From Arthrobacter crystallopoietes BAB-32 (GTDB lineage: Bacteria; Actinomycetota; Actinomycetes; Actinomycetales; Micrococcaceae), in contig NZ_ANPE02000058.1 of assembly GCF_000328305.2 (NCBI RefSeq), positions 36,416-100,415 on the forward strand: a stretch of DNA of 64,000 nucleotides. Reading direction: 5' to 3'. Shown piece by piece: positions 31,053 through 41,279 of the stretch (positions within the stretch are counted from its first letter, which is position 1; each line of letters begins with the position of its first letter). A program made the translations under genes and the position numbers. The notes under the pieces were generated by a model, which had not been told where the DNA came from, ran no database searches, and worked only from the letters and a program-made list of their open reading frames with translations.

Positions 31053-32674
31053 TACAGCTTTCCGTCGGAGAGAGCCGCCACGGCCTGGACCAACTGCGCC
31101 GCACCGGCTTGGCGGTCGCGCAGGTGCAGGCGCAGCACCGGCCGGCCGTGTTCGGCGAGGACCTGCGCGTCACCGGCGGCCTGGGCCGAAATCAGCTCGC
31201 CGAAAGTGAACGGCCGGTCCGGGATGGCCAGATCCTCGACTGCAGCACCGGTGATCTGCAGATACACGCCGACCGTGGGACCGCCCTTGTGGAACTGTCC
31301 GGTCGAATGCAGGAAGCGCGGTCCCCAACCGAACGTCACCGGCCGCTGTGCCGCTTCGGCCAGCCGGGGACGCAGCTGCTCCAGTTCGGCCTGGCCAAAG
31401 CGGTCCAGGTAGGCCTGTACGCTCAAGTAGCCATCGCGGCCCAGCGTGCCGAGCAGCGCGCGGATGGCCCCCTCGACGGTATCCGCCGTGCCGAGCCACT
31501 CACCGTTGGCCCGGATTTCGACGGCTTGGTCCACGGCCTGCGGTGCGGGCGTCTCCGGGCGCGCGTCCAGCAGTCCCCGCGCGGCGCTCTTGGCCGCCTC
31601 CACATCCGGCTGGTCGAACGGGTTGATGCCCAGCAGTCGCCCGGCGACCGCCGTCGCAGCTTCCCACAGCAGCAACTGGCTGCCCAAGGTGCCGGACACC
31701 GCAACCTGGTTGCCGTCAAGCTCAAGTTCGGCCTCCGCTGAAACCAAACGCACAATGAGCACGTCCGGAGCATCGAAGGAGGCCTCCGGTGCATCTTCGC
31801 CGACGACGACGGGCAGGACTCCGGTGCCGAGCTTTCCGGTCGATTCGGCGATGAGCTGTTCGGCCCAGTCGGCGAACCCAACGATGCCCGAGCCTTCGTC
31901 CATAATGACGATCTTGTCGCGCAGCGGATCGGTCCCGCCCAGGACTGCGCCGAGTGCCAGGGCGATGTTGTCCGGGTCGTCGTCGGACAGGATCTCGGCT
32001 GCTTCCTCGGCATCGTCCAGCAGTGCCTCGATGTCCACACCGGCCAGACCGGACGGGACCAGACCGAACGCTGTCAGGGCCGAGTACCGCCCGCCGACAT
32101 TGGGATCGGCGTTGAAGACCGCGCGGTAGCCTGCCTCCCGGGCACTGCTGTCCATGGGCGACCCCGGGTCCGTCACTACGATGATCCGGGCCGCGGCATC
32201 CAGGCCGGCCTCCGTGAAGGCCTGCTCGAACACCCGCCGCTGGGAGTCCGTTTCCACCGTCGAACCGGACTTGGACGACACGACAAGTACGGTTTCGTCC
32301 AGCCGCTCTGCCAATGCGGTGCGCACCTGCTGCGGGTCGGTGCTGTCGAGCACCGTCAGCTCCACGCCGGCGGTGTTGCTGATGACTTCGGGAGCCAGGG
32401 ACGATCCCCCCATGCCGGCCAGCACAACGCGGTTGACGCCCTCCGCCCGGAGTTCGTCCCGTAGCTTCAGGATCTGGGGCACCAGCGGCCGGGAAACTGT
32501 TGCAGCCTCGACCCAGCCCAGCCGGATGCCCGCCTCCTGCTCGGCGTCAGGACCCCAGAGGGTGTAGTCCTTCGCTGCAATCCGTGATGCGACCTTGTCT
32601 TCGACCAAGGCGGGTACGTGCTGTTCAATGGCTTCCCGGGCGGCACCGGAGGCCTGGATCGACAATGCACCCAC
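31052..32674 (-). CDS. pgi: Glucose-6-phosphate isomerase
   Basis: Pgi interconverts glucose 6-phosphate and fructose 6-phosphate, linking glycolysis with the oxidative pentose phosphate branch. The 540-residue protein has two SIS-type sugar isomerase halves. The first has VVLAGMGGSSLAPEVI and LVVSSKSGSTVETDSQRR (phosphate binding). The second has FNADPNVGGRYSALTAFGLV and the C-terminal FGWGPRFLHSTGQFHKGGP. It is the divergent actinobacterial form, often found with tal and tkt. tal ends only a few bases upstream of the pgi start. Confidence 0.94.
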   Translation of the reverse strand: MGALSIQASGAAREAIEQHVPALVEDKVASRIAAKDYTLWGPDAEQEAGIRLGWVEAATVSRPLVPQILKLRDELRAEGVNRVVLAGMGGSSLAPEVISNTAGVELTVLDSTDPQQVRTALAERLDETVLVVSSKSGSTVETDSQRRVFEQAFTEAGLDAAARIIVVTDPGSPMDSSAREAGYRAVFNADPNVGGRYSALTAFGLVPSGLAGVDIEALLDDAEEAAEILSDDDPDNIALALGAVLGGTDPLRDKIVIMDEGSGIVGFADWAEQLIAESTGKLGTGVLPVVVGEDAPEASFDAPDVLIVRLVSAEAELELDGNQVAVSGTLGSQLLLWEAATAVAGRLLGINPFDQPDVEAAKSAARGLLDARPETPAPQAVDQAVEIRANGEWLGTADTVEGAIRALLGTLGRDGYLSVQAYLDRFGQAELEQLRPRLAEAAQRPVTFGWGPRFLHSTGQFHKGGPTVGVYLQITGAAVEDLAIPDRPFTFGELISAQAAGDAQVLAEHGRPVLRLHLRDRQAGAAQLVQAVAALSDGKL

Positions 32675-32677
32675 CGG

Positions 32678-33793
32678 CTACTCCTGTCCCGCCTGGTCCA
32701 GTGCCGTGCGGACGGTCTGGCGCAGCTCGGACCAGCTGGCCACAAACTTGTCCAGGCCTTCTTCCTCGAGCAAGTCGACGACCTCCTTGTAGGAAATGCC
32801 CTGCGCGTCGACGGCGTCGAGCACCGCGTTCGCGTCGTCGTACGTTCCGGCGATGGTATTGCCCCGGATTTCGCCGTGATCGACGACGGCGTCCAGCGTC
32901 TTGTCCGGCATCGTGTTGACGACATCGGCGGCCACCAGCTCGGTCACATACATGGTGTCCGGGTAGGCCGGATTCTTGACGCCGGTCGATGCCCAGAGCG
33001 GACGCTGCGGGCGCGCGCCGGCCTCTGCGAGCAGCTGCCAGCGTTCGCTGCTGAAGAGTTCCTCGTAGATCTGGTAGGCCAGCCGGGCGTTGGCGATGCC
33101 GGCCTTTCCACGCAGCGCCATGGCCTCATCGCTGCCGTTGGCCTCAAGACGCTTGTCGATCTCGGTATCCACTCGGGAGACGAAGAACGAGGCAACCGAA
33201 TGGATGTGCGCCAGTTTGTGGCCGTTTTCCTTGGCCTGCTCCATGCCGAGCATGAAGGCATTAATCACTTCGCGATACCGCTCGAGCGAGAAGATCAGCG
33301 TGACATTGACGCTGATGCCGGCGGCAAGTGTCGCGGTGATGGCTTCCAGCCCCTCGACCGTCGCGGGGATCTTGATGAACACGTTGCTGCGGTTGACCTT
33401 GGCATGGAGCTTGCGCGCCTCGTCGATGGTTCCCACGGTGTCCCTGGCGAGCCGGGGATCCACTTCGATGGATACCCTGCCGTTCACTCCGCCCGTGTAT
33501 TTGGCCAGCGGGGCAAAAATATCGCACGCTTCGGACACATCGTCGGTCGTGATCGCGAAGACAGCCGCGTCCACGTCCGCGCCTTCTTCGGCCAGTTCCT
33601 CGACCTGTGAGGAGTAGGATTCGCCGTTTTTCAGGGCTGCCGCGAAGATGGAGGGGTTCGTCGTCACGCCGACGACATTCTTCTCCGCGATCAACTGCTT
33701 CAACTCGCCGGAAATGATCAGTTCGCGGGAGAGGTCGTCGAGCCAGATCGAAACTCCGGCGTCGGACAAGGCCTGGGTGTTCTTATTGGACAT
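32678..33793 (-). CDS. tal: Transaldolase
   Basis: Transaldolase moves a dihydroxyacetone unit from sedoheptulose 7-phosphate to glyceraldehyde 3-phosphate in the non-oxidative pentose phosphate branch. The 371-residue protein matches the longer actinobacterial TalB-like form. Key parts are [25 protein letters not shown], and [12 protein letters not shown], which bears the Schiff-base Lys. [11 protein letters not shown] and [20 protein letters not shown] follow. ATG 33793 is preceded by AAGGAG with a 6-nt spacer; the open frame upstream is not used. It lies 10 bp after the tkt stop and 3 bp before pgi. Confidence 0.96.
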   Translation of the reverse strand: MSNKNTQALSDAGVSIWLDDLSRELIISGELKQLIAEKNVVGVTTNPSIFAAALKNGESYSSQVEELAEEGADVDAAVFAITTDDVSEACDIFAPLAKYTGGVNGRVSIEVDPRLARDTVGTIDEARKLHAKVNRSNVFIKIPATVEGLEAITATLAAGISVNVTLIFSLERYREVINAFMLGMEQAKENGHKLAHIHSVASFFVSRVDTEIDKRLEANGSDEAMALRGKAGIANARLAYQIYEELFSSERWQLLAEAGARPQRPLWASTGVKNPAYPDTMYVTELVAADVVNTMPDKTLDAVVDHGEIRGNTIAGTYDDANAVLDAVDAQGISYKEVVDLLEEEGLDKFVASWSELRQTVRTALDQAGQE

Positions 33794-33803
33794 GCTGGAC
33801 TCC

Positions 33804-35909
33804 TTAGGAAGTTGCCTGGGCGATGGAATCACGTGCGGCCGCTACGACGGCTTCTGCGGTAATCCCGAACTCACGGAACAGCGTCTTGTAGTCGGCTGAG
33901 GCACCGAAGTGCTCCAGGCTGACGCAGCGGCCGGAATCGCCGACCAGCCGGTGCCAGCTCTGGGCCACCCCGGCTTCGACCGAGACACGGGCGCGGACAG
34001 TGGCGGGCAGAACCGATTCGCGGTACTGCTCATCCTGCCGGTCGAACCACTCGAGGCACGGCACCGAAACGACGCGCGCCGCGATTCCCTCCGCCTGCAG
34101 CGTCTCGCGGGCTTCAACTGCCAGCTGGACCTCGGAACCGGTCGCGAGCAGGATGACCTGCGGCTCGACTTCCGCGCCGTCCTGCTCGGCCTCGGCCAGC
34201 ACATACGCGCCCCGGGCGACGTTGCCGGCGTCGGCAAACCCGCCTTCGCCCCGCTCGAACACCGGCAGGTTCTGCCGCGTCAGGACAATGCCCGCCGGCC
34301 GCTCGTGGTTTTCCAGGATGACCTTCCAGGCCTGGGCTACCTCGTTCGCATCCGCGGGACGCACGACGTCCAGGTTCGGGATGGCGCGGAGGCTCGCAAG
34401 CTGTTCGACAGGCTGGTGCGTCGGGCCGTCTTCGCCCAGGCCGATCGAATCGTGGGTCCAGACGTAGATGGAGGGGACGCCCATCAGTGCACCGAGGCGG
34501 ATCGCGGGACGCTGGTAGTCGCTGAAGATGAGGAAGGTGCCGGAGAACGCCCGCGTCTTGGAGCTGAGGACAATGCCGTTGACAATGGAGGCCGCCGCAT
34601 GTTCGCGGATGCCGAAGTGGAGCACGCGCCCATAGGGGTTGCCCGACCACATGTCGGTCTGCCGGGATTCCGGCACGAACGACGGCGAGCCTTCAATGGT
34701 GGTGTTGTTCGATTCGGCGAGGTCGGCGGAGCCGCCCCACAGTTCCGGGAGCACCGGTCCGATGGCGTTGAGCACCCTGCCGGAGGCTGCACGGGTCGAA
34801 ACATCCTTGCCGGCCTCGAACTCCGGCAGCGAGTCCTCCCAGCCCTGCGGGAGTTCGTATTTCTCGACGCGGTCCAGCAGCGCGGCTGCCTCCGGGTTCG
34901 CGCTGCGCCACTTGGCAAAGGCGTTCTCCCAGTCGGCCCGGGCTTCCTTGCCCCGGGCAGCGACCTGGCGGGCGTGCTCCAGCACGTCGTTGTCGATGTG
35001 GAAACGCTGCTCCGGGTCGAAGCCCAGGACCTCCTTGACGCCGGCGACCTCGTCGGCGCCGAGAGCGGAACCGTGGATCTTGCCGGTGTTCTGCTTCTTC
35101 GGCGCGGGCCAGCCGATGATGGTCCGCAGCGAGATAATCGACGGGCGCGAGGTCTCCGCCTGGGCAGCCTTGAGCGCGTTGAACAGCTCTTCGACGTCCT
35201 CTTTGTATTCCCCGGTGCGCGTCCAGTCCACCCGCTGGGTGTGCCAGCCGTAGGCGTCGTAGCGCTTCAGGACATCCTCGGTGAACGAGATGTCCGTATC
35301 GTCCTCGATCGAGATGTGGTTCTCGTCGTAGAGGACCACGAGATTCCCAAGTTCCTGGTGTCCGGCCAGCGACGATGCCTCGGCCGTGACGCCTTCCTGC
35401 AGGTCGCCGTCGGAGGCGATGACCCAGATGGTGTGGTCGAACGGGCTTTGGCCGGCTTCGGCATCGGCATCGTAGAGGCCACGGGTGCGGCGCTGCGCGT
35501 AGGCAAATCCGACGGCGGAGGCCAGTCCCTGCCCCAAGGGTCCAGTGGTGATTTCGACGCCGGCGGTGTGGCCGTATTCGGGATGTCCGGGAGTGAGCGA
35601 TCCCCAGGTGCGCAGCCGGCGCAGATCCTCGATCTCCAGTCCATAGCCGGACAGGAACAGCTGGATGTACAGGGTCAGCGAGGTATGGCCGGGGGAGAGG
35701 ATGAAGCGGTCGCGGCCGATCCACGTCGGATCCGACGGGTCGTGGCGCATCAGTTTCTGGAAGATCAAATAGGCAGCGGGCGCCAGGCTCATGGCGGTTC
35801 CCGGGTGGCCGTTGCCGACCTTCTCCACCGCGTCCGCAGCCAGGACACGCACGGTGTCCACCGCGCGCTGGTCCAGGTCTGTCCAGGACAGTTCTTCCGA
35901 ATGTGGCAC
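33804..35909 (-). CDS. tkt: Transketolase
   Basis: Transketolase uses thiamine diphosphate to transfer two-carbon units between sugar phosphates. It has 701 residues. The N-terminal [19 protein letters not shown] and [18 protein letters not shown] bind cofactor. The segment [21 protein letters not shown] is the GDG-x-N-type ThDP/Mg motif (GDLQEG). The pyrimidine-domain segment is [20 protein letters not shown], and [18 protein letters not shown] is the hallmark of the second half. GTG 35909 is preceded by AGGGA with an 8-nt spacer. It is the first gene of the minus-strand pentose phosphate operon; a TAAGGT -10 candidate lies at 35989-35994. Confidence 0.97.
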   Translation of the reverse strand: MPHSEELSWTDLDQRAVDTVRVLAADAVEKVGNGHPGTAMSLAPAAYLIFQKLMRHDPSDPTWIGRDRFILSPGHTSLTLYIQLFLSGYGLEIEDLRRLRTWGSLTPGHPEYGHTAGVEITTGPLGQGLASAVGFAYAQRRTRGLYDADAEAGQSPFDHTIWVIASDGDLQEGVTAEASSLAGHQELGNLVVLYDENHISIEDDTDISFTEDVLKRYDAYGWHTQRVDWTRTGEYKEDVEELFNALKAAQAETSRPSIISLRTIIGWPAPKKQNTGKIHGSALGADEVAGVKEVLGFDPEQRFHIDNDVLEHARQVAARGKEARADWENAFAKWRSANPEAAALLDRVEKYELPQGWEDSLPEFEAGKDVSTRAASGRVLNAIGPVLPELWGGSADLAESNNTTIEGSPSFVPESRQTDMWSGNPYGRVLHFGIREHAAASIVNGIVLSSKTRAFSGTFLIFSDYQRPAIRLGALMGVPSIYVWTHDSIGLGEDGPTHQPVEQLASLRAIPNLDVVRPADANEVAQAWKVILENHERPAGIVLTRQNLPVFERGEGGFADAGNVARGAYVLAEAEQDGAEVEPQVILLATGSEVQLAVEARETLQAEGIAARVVSVPCLEWFDRQDEQYRESVLPATVRARVSVEAGVAQSWHRLVGDSGRCVSLEHFGASADYKTLFREFGITAEAVVAAARDSIAQATS

Positions 35910-36198
35910 TGTGAAAGTCCCTCTCTAGTCGTTCGCGCGGACAGGCGTGCATCGGCCCCGAAGCTGCCTCACGGCAGGCCCAACTCCCACCTTAGCGCCT
36001 AGCACCCTCCTGCAAGCAGGAAGTCGCCGGTCAACCGGAAATGGCAAGGTCACATTGCCGGGGAGATTTCTACAGGTCATAGAGGATATGATGGTGATGC
36101 ACTTTGGATCCGTGTGCCGCCGTGCACCCGGGTCCGGCGATTGGCCCGCCGCGGGCCGTCCTTATCCAGATTTCCCAGCAGAACTGTGTGGTTTTTCC
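35910..36198. promoter_or_regulatory. Divergent promoter region between tkt and ctaB
   Basis: This 289-bp gap holds no convincing gene. On the minus strand TAAGGT (35989-35994) is a possible -10 for tkt with a leader of about 70 nt. On the plus strand TATGAT (36086-36091) is the best -10 for ctaB and would start a leader of about 100 nt. A small palindrome CCGGTCAACCGG (36028-36039) lies between them. Confidence 0.4.
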
Positions 36199-37164
36199 TT
36201 GAAGATCCTTAGCGCTCCGGAACAGGTAGCTGACGCTCCCGTCAAGACCGGCTTCGGACGTAAGGCCAAGGCCTACTTTGCACTCACAAAACCGCGCGTC
36301 ATGGAACTGCTGCTGGTAACCACTCTGCCCACAATGATCTTCGCCGCCGGCGGCTTCCCCGATATCTGGCTGATTGCAGCGACGATGGTCGGCGGGGCCA
36401 TGGCGGCAGGCTCTGCCGGCTCGTTCAATTGCTACATCGACCGGGACATGGACAAGCTCATGCAGCGGACCGAGAACCGGCCGCTGGTCACCGGCGAAGT
36501 CACGCCCCGGGAGGCGCTGGTCTTCTCCTGGGTCCTGGGCGTCCTCTCCATCCTCGTCCTCTGGTTCGGCGCCAACCCGCTGGCGGGAATGCTCGGCGTC
36601 GGAGCCATTTTCTTCTACGTCGTCATCTACACGCTGATCCTGAAGCGGCGGACCGCCCAGAACATCGTGTGGGGCGGAGCGGCAGGCTGCTTCCCGGTCC
36701 TGATCGCCTGGGCAGCAGTCACGGGTTCGGTGGAGTGGCCGGCCATCATCCTGTTCATGGTGATCTTCCTGTGGACGCCGCCGCACTACTGGCCGCTGTC
36801 GATGAAGTACAGCGACGACTACAACGCCGCCAACGTACCCATGCTCGGGGCGATCGCAAGCGCACGGCAGGTGTCCGTCCAGGTAGTGCTTTACGCCTGG
36901 GCCACCCTGGCCTGCTCCCTGCTGCTCGCCCCCGTTGGCGGAGCCGGCTGGGTCTACACCATCGCAGCCCTGGCCGGCGGCAGCTGGTTCGTCTACGAAT
37001 CGCACCGGCTCTACAACCTCGCCAAGCTCGGCACGGAGCCGCCCGCGGCGACCAACAAGAGCGCCATGCGCGTCTTCCACGGCTCCATCAGCTACCTGAC
37101 CGTACTTTTCCTGGCCCTCGCCGTGGACCCCTTCGTCGGCGGACCGGTCTTCGCCCAACTCTGA
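36199..37164 (+). CDS. ctaB: Heme O synthase (protoheme IX farnesyltransferase)
   Basis: CtaB adds a farnesyl group to heme b to form heme O, the precursor of heme A for cytochrome aa3 oxidase. It is an UbiA-type prenyltransferase with about nine membrane helices. The first Asp-rich motif is [19 protein letters not shown] (binds farnesyl diphosphate through Mg2+). The second region is [16 protein letters not shown] after [14 protein letters not shown]. The start is uncertain. TTG 36199 gives 321 residues, the usual size, and begins just before [11 protein letters not shown]; it has no clear ribosome site. Earlier in-frame ATGs at 36088-36097 follow AGAGG but overlap the best -10 box and would add an unlikely Cys/Pro-rich stretch. 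It is divergent from tkt and converges with ctaA. Confidence 0.93.
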   Translation: MKILSAPEQVADAPVKTGFGRKAKAYFALTKPRVMELLLVTTLPTMIFAAGGFPDIWLIAATMVGGAMAAGSAGSFNCYIDRDMDKLMQRTENRPLVTGEVTPREALVFSWVLGVLSILVLWFGANPLAGMLGVGAIFFYVVIYTLILKRRTAQNIVWGGAAGCFPVLIAWAAVTGSVEWPAIILFMVIFLWTPPHYWPLSMKYSDDYNAANVPMLGAIASARQVSVQVVLYAWATLACSLLLAPVGGAGWVYTIAALAGGSWFVYESHRLYNLAKLGTEPPAATNKSAMRVFHGSISYLTVLFLALAVDPFVGGPVFAQL

Positions 37165-37580
37165 CACAGGCCCGTGCTGCCACTGGCAGAACGGACACGC
37201 CGGCGGACGTCGACACGCAGCCCCGCGGCTCTTGGGTCCCCTCGGTTCCGGGAGCCCTTCCTTTTGCTGCCAGCTCCTTAGGCAAAGGCAGCCCGTCTGG
37301 CCGCCACCCCGAATCTGTTGGCCCGTAGTGGCTGGATTGAAGGGGAATTCCACCGCCAAAGCAGCCACTAGAGGCCAATCGTTCTCGGGGCGTGCCGGCT
37401 GCGATCCTCGATGCTCTCGAGCGCCGGCAAGCAGTGCCCACGAATGCCTGCAGTGCCCTCGCCGCGCCCAGCTTCGGGCCAAAGTCGAGACGCGGCCGGA
37501 GGCAGGAGAGCCGCTCCAGCCTGGCGGTGCCAAGGGGGCGGCTTTCGGGGCCCAACGCCGGTTTCCCTGTCCAATGGGAG
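37165..37580. other. Non-coding stretch between ctaB and the repeat array
   Basis: About 415 bp with no supported gene; open frames here lack family features and ribosome sites. It contains one clear inverted repeat, TAGTGGCTG (37326-37334) against CAGCCACTA (37362-37370), with a 27-nt loop. This could end ctaB transcription and resembles the unit of the 19-bp array that follows. Confidence 0.5.
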
Positions 37581-37725
37581 GGCTGACGTAGTGTCAGCTG
37601 GCTGCCTATTGCCGGGCGGGCTGCCGTAGTGTCTGGTGGCTGCCGGGAGGGCTGCTGTAGTGTCGGCCGGCCGCGTTGTGCCGGCCGGCTGCCTAATGTC
37701 GCGCAGCCGCCTAGTGCCGGACGGC
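37581..37725. repeat. Degenerate 19-bp tandem repeat array at the 3' end of ctaA
   Basis: About eight head-to-tail units follow the pattern GGCTGCCNTAGTGTCGGNN. They start at 37581, 37600, 37619, 37638 (shortened to 12 bp), 37650, 37669, 37687 and 37705. The last unit contains the ctaA stop codon (37711-37713), so the array reads like a run of copies of the end of ctaA spreading downstream. Units differ at several positions, so the array is old or under relaxed constraint. Confidence 0.8.
37662..37689. terminator. GC-rich hairpin within the repeat array
   Basis: Bases 37662-37671 pair with 37680-37689 over 10 bp with one G-T pair, leaving the 8-nt loop CGCGTTGT. It stands between the converging ctaB and ctaA genes and could act in either direction, though no T-tract is present. 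Confidence 0.45.
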
Positions 37726-38670
37726 GGCGGGCTGCCGGGTTACGCCAACGTAGACGACGTGGGCACAGGCGGCCGCGAGCAGCGACGCCCCGAGCATGTG
37801 CAGGCCCACGAGCAGGATGGGCAGCCCGGTGAAATGCTGCCAGTAACCGATAACGGCCTGCAGGACAATGACGACGGCGAAGATCACCAGCGGGCGGCGC
37901 AGCGGCTTGAAGCGGGTGTTGCGGTATGCCATGACCAGCAGGACCACGGCGGTCGCCACGAGGAGGTAGACCGGCAGCACGTGCACGCGCGTGATCAGGT
38001 CCGGGTTCAGGTTGTTGCGGGGCGCCATGGCGTCTCCGGCGTGCGGCCCGGAGCCGGTCACTATGACGCCGAGGACGATCGACAGTCCGCTCAACACGGC
38101 GAGGGCCCACAGCAGTTGCCGAACGGTCGCCGTCGTAAATCTTTGCACCACGCTGGCGGCGCGCTCGTTGTCCAGCCAGGCCCGGTGCACCAGCACAGTG
38201 GCCACGGTGACCATTGCCATGGAGACCACGAAATGGCAGCCGACCACCCACGGGTTCAGCTGCGTCCAGACGGTGATGCCGCCGATTACGGCCTGGGCGG
38301 GAATGCCAGCGAGCAGGGCCACGGAGAGCCGGAAGAGGTCCTTGCGCTGGGTGGCCATGCGCCAGACCGAGACGACCATTGCGAAGGCAATGGCTGCCAG
38401 CAGGAACGTCAGCAGCCGGTTGCCGAACTCGATGGCACCGTTGATACCCATTTCGGGCGTGGCGACCAGCGATTCCGGTGTGCATTTGGGCCAGGTCGGG
38501 CAACCCAGGCCGGAGGAGGTCAGCCGCACGGCCCCGCCGGTGACCACGATCAGGATCTCGGAGGCGAGCGAGGCCACGGCGAGGGAGCGGACGGCCTTGT
38601 TCGGGGCCAGCGGCAGGCGCTGCAGCAGTCCGTCGCTCCCACGTCGCTGGGCGTGCGGTGTTCCGGTCAT
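37711..38670 (-). CDS. ctaA: Heme A synthase (COX15/CtaA family)
   Basis: CtaA oxidises the C8 methyl group of heme O to a formyl group, giving heme A. The 319-residue protein has about eight membrane helices in two similar halves. The first loop has the Cys pair LGCPTWPKC. Conserved His residues for heme are in EFGNRLLTF-type and VGLHMLGASLL segments, with VSMAMVTVATVLVHRAWL between. ATG 38670 has GGAG 8 nt upstream and is preferred to the longer frame, whose N-terminus is an out-of-frame shadow of the permease. It is the last gene of the ABC ATPase-permease-ctaA operon and starts 4 nt after the permease stop. Confidence 0.93.
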   Translation of the reverse strand: MTGTPHAQRRGSDGLLQRLPLAPNKAVRSLAVASLASEILIVVTGGAVRLTSSGLGCPTWPKCTPESLVATPEMGINGAIEFGNRLLTFLLAAIAFAMVVSVWRMATQRKDLFRLSVALLAGIPAQAVIGGITVWTQLNPWVVGCHFVVSMAMVTVATVLVHRAWLDNERAASVVQRFTTATVRQLLWALAVLSGLSIVLGVIVTGSGPHAGDAMAPRNNLNPDLITRVHVLPVYLLVATAVVLLVMAYRNTRFKPLRRPLVIFAVVIVLQAVIGYWQHFTGLPILLVGLHMLGASLLAAACAHVVYVGVTRQPAAVRH

Positions 38671-38674
38671 AGTT

Positions 38675-39414
38675 TCAGCTCCATTTAAACCAGCGGATGG
38701 CTGCCAGGCTGGCCACGATGGTCCAGGCCAGCAGCACGATAGAGGCAGTGAGGTTGAACTCGGCGTGCATGAGGGCGCTGCGCAGGGCATCGCCGAGCGC
38801 GGTGGAGGGCAGCAGCTGGGCAGCCGGTTCATAGACATCGGGCCAGCTGGCGGTGGGGAAAAGGATGCCGCCGGCGGCCGCCAGCAGGACCCAGAGCAGG
38901 TTGGTGATAGCCAGCGTGGCTTCCGGCCGTACGGTGCCGGCGATCAGCAGGCCCAACGAGGTGAAGGCGCCGGCGCCGAGGATGAGCTGGACCAGGGCCG
39001 GCAGGATGCCCGCGATCTCGGGCTGCCAGCCGAGCAGCAGTGCGGCGGTGCTGATCACGACGGTCTGGATGGCGAGCACGGACAACACCGCGATGACCTT
39101 GCCCAGGATCAGTCCGTTCTGGCCCAGCGGCGTAGTCGAGAGAAAGCGCAGCACGCCGTACCGGCGGTCGAAGCCGGTGGCAATGCCCTGGCCGGTGAGC
39201 GCCGTCGAGACCGTGCACAGGGCGAGCACGCCGGGCGCCGCCAGATCGATCCGGCTGCCGGTGAATTCGTCCAGCAGGGGAGTGATGACCAGGCCGACCA
39301 GCGCCATCAGCGGCAGGATCACGGCGATGAGCAGCTGCTCGCCATTGCGGAGCATCGCCATCGTCTCGTAGCGGCCCTGCAGCAGGACACGCCGCAGCAG
39401 CGGGGCGGGCGCGT

Positions 39415-39418
<4 letters not shown>
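38675..39418 (-). CDS. ABC-2 type transporter permease
   Basis: This is an ABC-2 membrane subunit of 247 residues with about six helices. It begins with a cytosolic segment LLRRVLLQGRYETMAMLRNGEQ, followed by VILPLMALVGLVITPLLDEF, and contains the typical FDRRYGVLRFLSTTPLGQNG loop between helices 2 and 3. It overlaps the upstream ATPase gene by 4 bases (GTGA), so the two form one exporter. Its place next to ctaA is conserved in actinobacteria, which suggests a part in heme or cytochrome oxidase biogenesis, but the substrate is not known. Confidence 0.9.
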
Positions 39419-40371
<953 letters not shown>

Positions 40372-40377
40372 CAGAAC

Positions 40378-40383
40378 ATTCTA
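40378..40383 (-). promoter_or_regulatory. -10 hexamer of leaderless ABC ATPase promoter
   Basis: On the minus strand TAGAAT is followed by GTTCTG and the GTG start at 40371. This is a good -10 with exact leaderless spacing. Confidence 0.55.
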
Positions 40384-40476
40384 CGCGACGTAGAGCCGCG
40401 AAGGCGGACCCGGAAGGGCTGTCTGGGAACCTGACGCCGGCCCGGAGGCTAAGGACTGCCTTACTGGAGGCCCGGA

Positions 40477-40510
40477 ATGGAATACGTCATGCTTGTGTTG
40501 TGTATTCCAT
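40477..40510. promoter_or_regulatory. Candidate SufR operator: perfect 9-bp inverted repeat over the sufR start
   Basis: ATGGAATAC (40477-40485) and GTATTCCAT (40502-40510) are exact inverted copies 16 nt apart. The right arm ends within the sufR ATG (40509). Such a site is well placed for a dimeric winged-helix repressor to shut off the suf operon, and SufR is the obvious candidate. Confidence 0.6.
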
Positions 40511-41279
40511 GACCAAGACTCCCTCTTTGCGCGCCCAAGGCGCGGAAACCGAGGAGCGTACGCGGGACCGCGTCCTGCATGCAGTGCTGGAGCACGGTCC
40601 GGTCAGCGCCGCTGAACTGGGCGAGATCCTGGGCTTTACGCCCGCGGCAGTGCGCCGGCATCTGGACGCTCTTTCGCGCAGCAGCCTGATCGAAATCAAG
40701 CTGGTTGCCAATTCCGCCTCCGGAGCAGGACGTCCCGCCCGGCGTTATGTCCTGAGCCGGCAGGGCCAGTCCAAGCTGGGGGACGACTACCTCGTCATCG
40801 CCCGCGACGCGCTGAACGCGCTCTCGGCCGCCGCCGGCGAAGAGGCGGTTTCCGCCTTTGCCCGCCAGCGCTACGCGGACATGGAGAAGCGCTACCGGCC
40901 GGTGGTGGAGGCCGCCGGACCGGACATCGAAGCCAGGGCCGAAGCCCTGGCGAAGGCTTTGAGCGAAGACGGGTTCGTGGCATCGACCACCATCGTCGGC
41001 ACTAAGTCCCCGCACAGCACTATGCTGGCTGTGCAGCTATGCCAGGGGCACTGCCCAGTGCAGCAGCTCGCCGCCGACTTCCCTGTTTTCTGCGACAGCG
41101 AAACCGAAGTTTTTGCCCGACTGCTCGGAGTGGACGTGCGCCGCCTGTCCACCCTCTCGAGCGGGGGCCATGTGTGTACGACCCACGTTCCGGTGGGTCG
41201 AACAAGGTCTGCGGTCCGGGAACCCGGGCCGGCTTCAGGCACCAGAAGAGTATCCATCAATCTGCAGGAGAGGCCGTAA
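40509..41279 (+). CDS. sufR: SufR-like Fe-S-sensing transcriptional repressor of the suf operon
   Basis: This 256-residue DNA-binding protein has an N-terminal winged helix-turn-helix (about residues 15-80; [20 protein letters not shown] is the recognition part). The C-terminal domain has spaced cysteines: [20 protein letters not shown] and GHVCTTHV. These match the cluster-binding Cys set of SufR proteins from cyanobacteria and mycobacteria, which hold an Fe-S cluster and repress suf when cluster supply is enough. The start is taken as ATG 40509; an in-frame GTG at 40500 is possible. No Shine-Dalgarno is seen, and the palindromic operator overlaps the start. Its stop overlaps the sufB ATG (TAATG) after AGGAGAGG. 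Confidence 0.9.
   Translation: MTKTPSLRAQGAETEERTRDRVLHAVLEHGPVSAAELGEILGFTPAAVRRHLDALSRSSLIEIKLVANSASGAGRPARRYVLSRQGQSKLGDDYLVIARDALNALSAAAGEEAVSAFARQRYADMEKRYRPVVEAAGPDIEARAEALAKALSEDGFVASTTIVGTKSPHSTMLAVQLCQGHCPVQQLAADFPVFCDSETEVFARLLGVDVRRLSTLSSGGHVCTTHVPVGRTRSAVREPGPASGTRRVSINLQERP

Noticed and set aside
37165..37580. Short open frames in the ctaB-ctaA gap as possible small genes
   Set aside because: No ribosome sites, no conserved features and skewed composition.
37088..38503. A 471-codon minus-strand frame over the ctaB end, repeat array and ctaA
   Set aside because: It runs out of frame with ctaA and through repeats. Composition is Arg/Pro/Ala-rich, with no family match.
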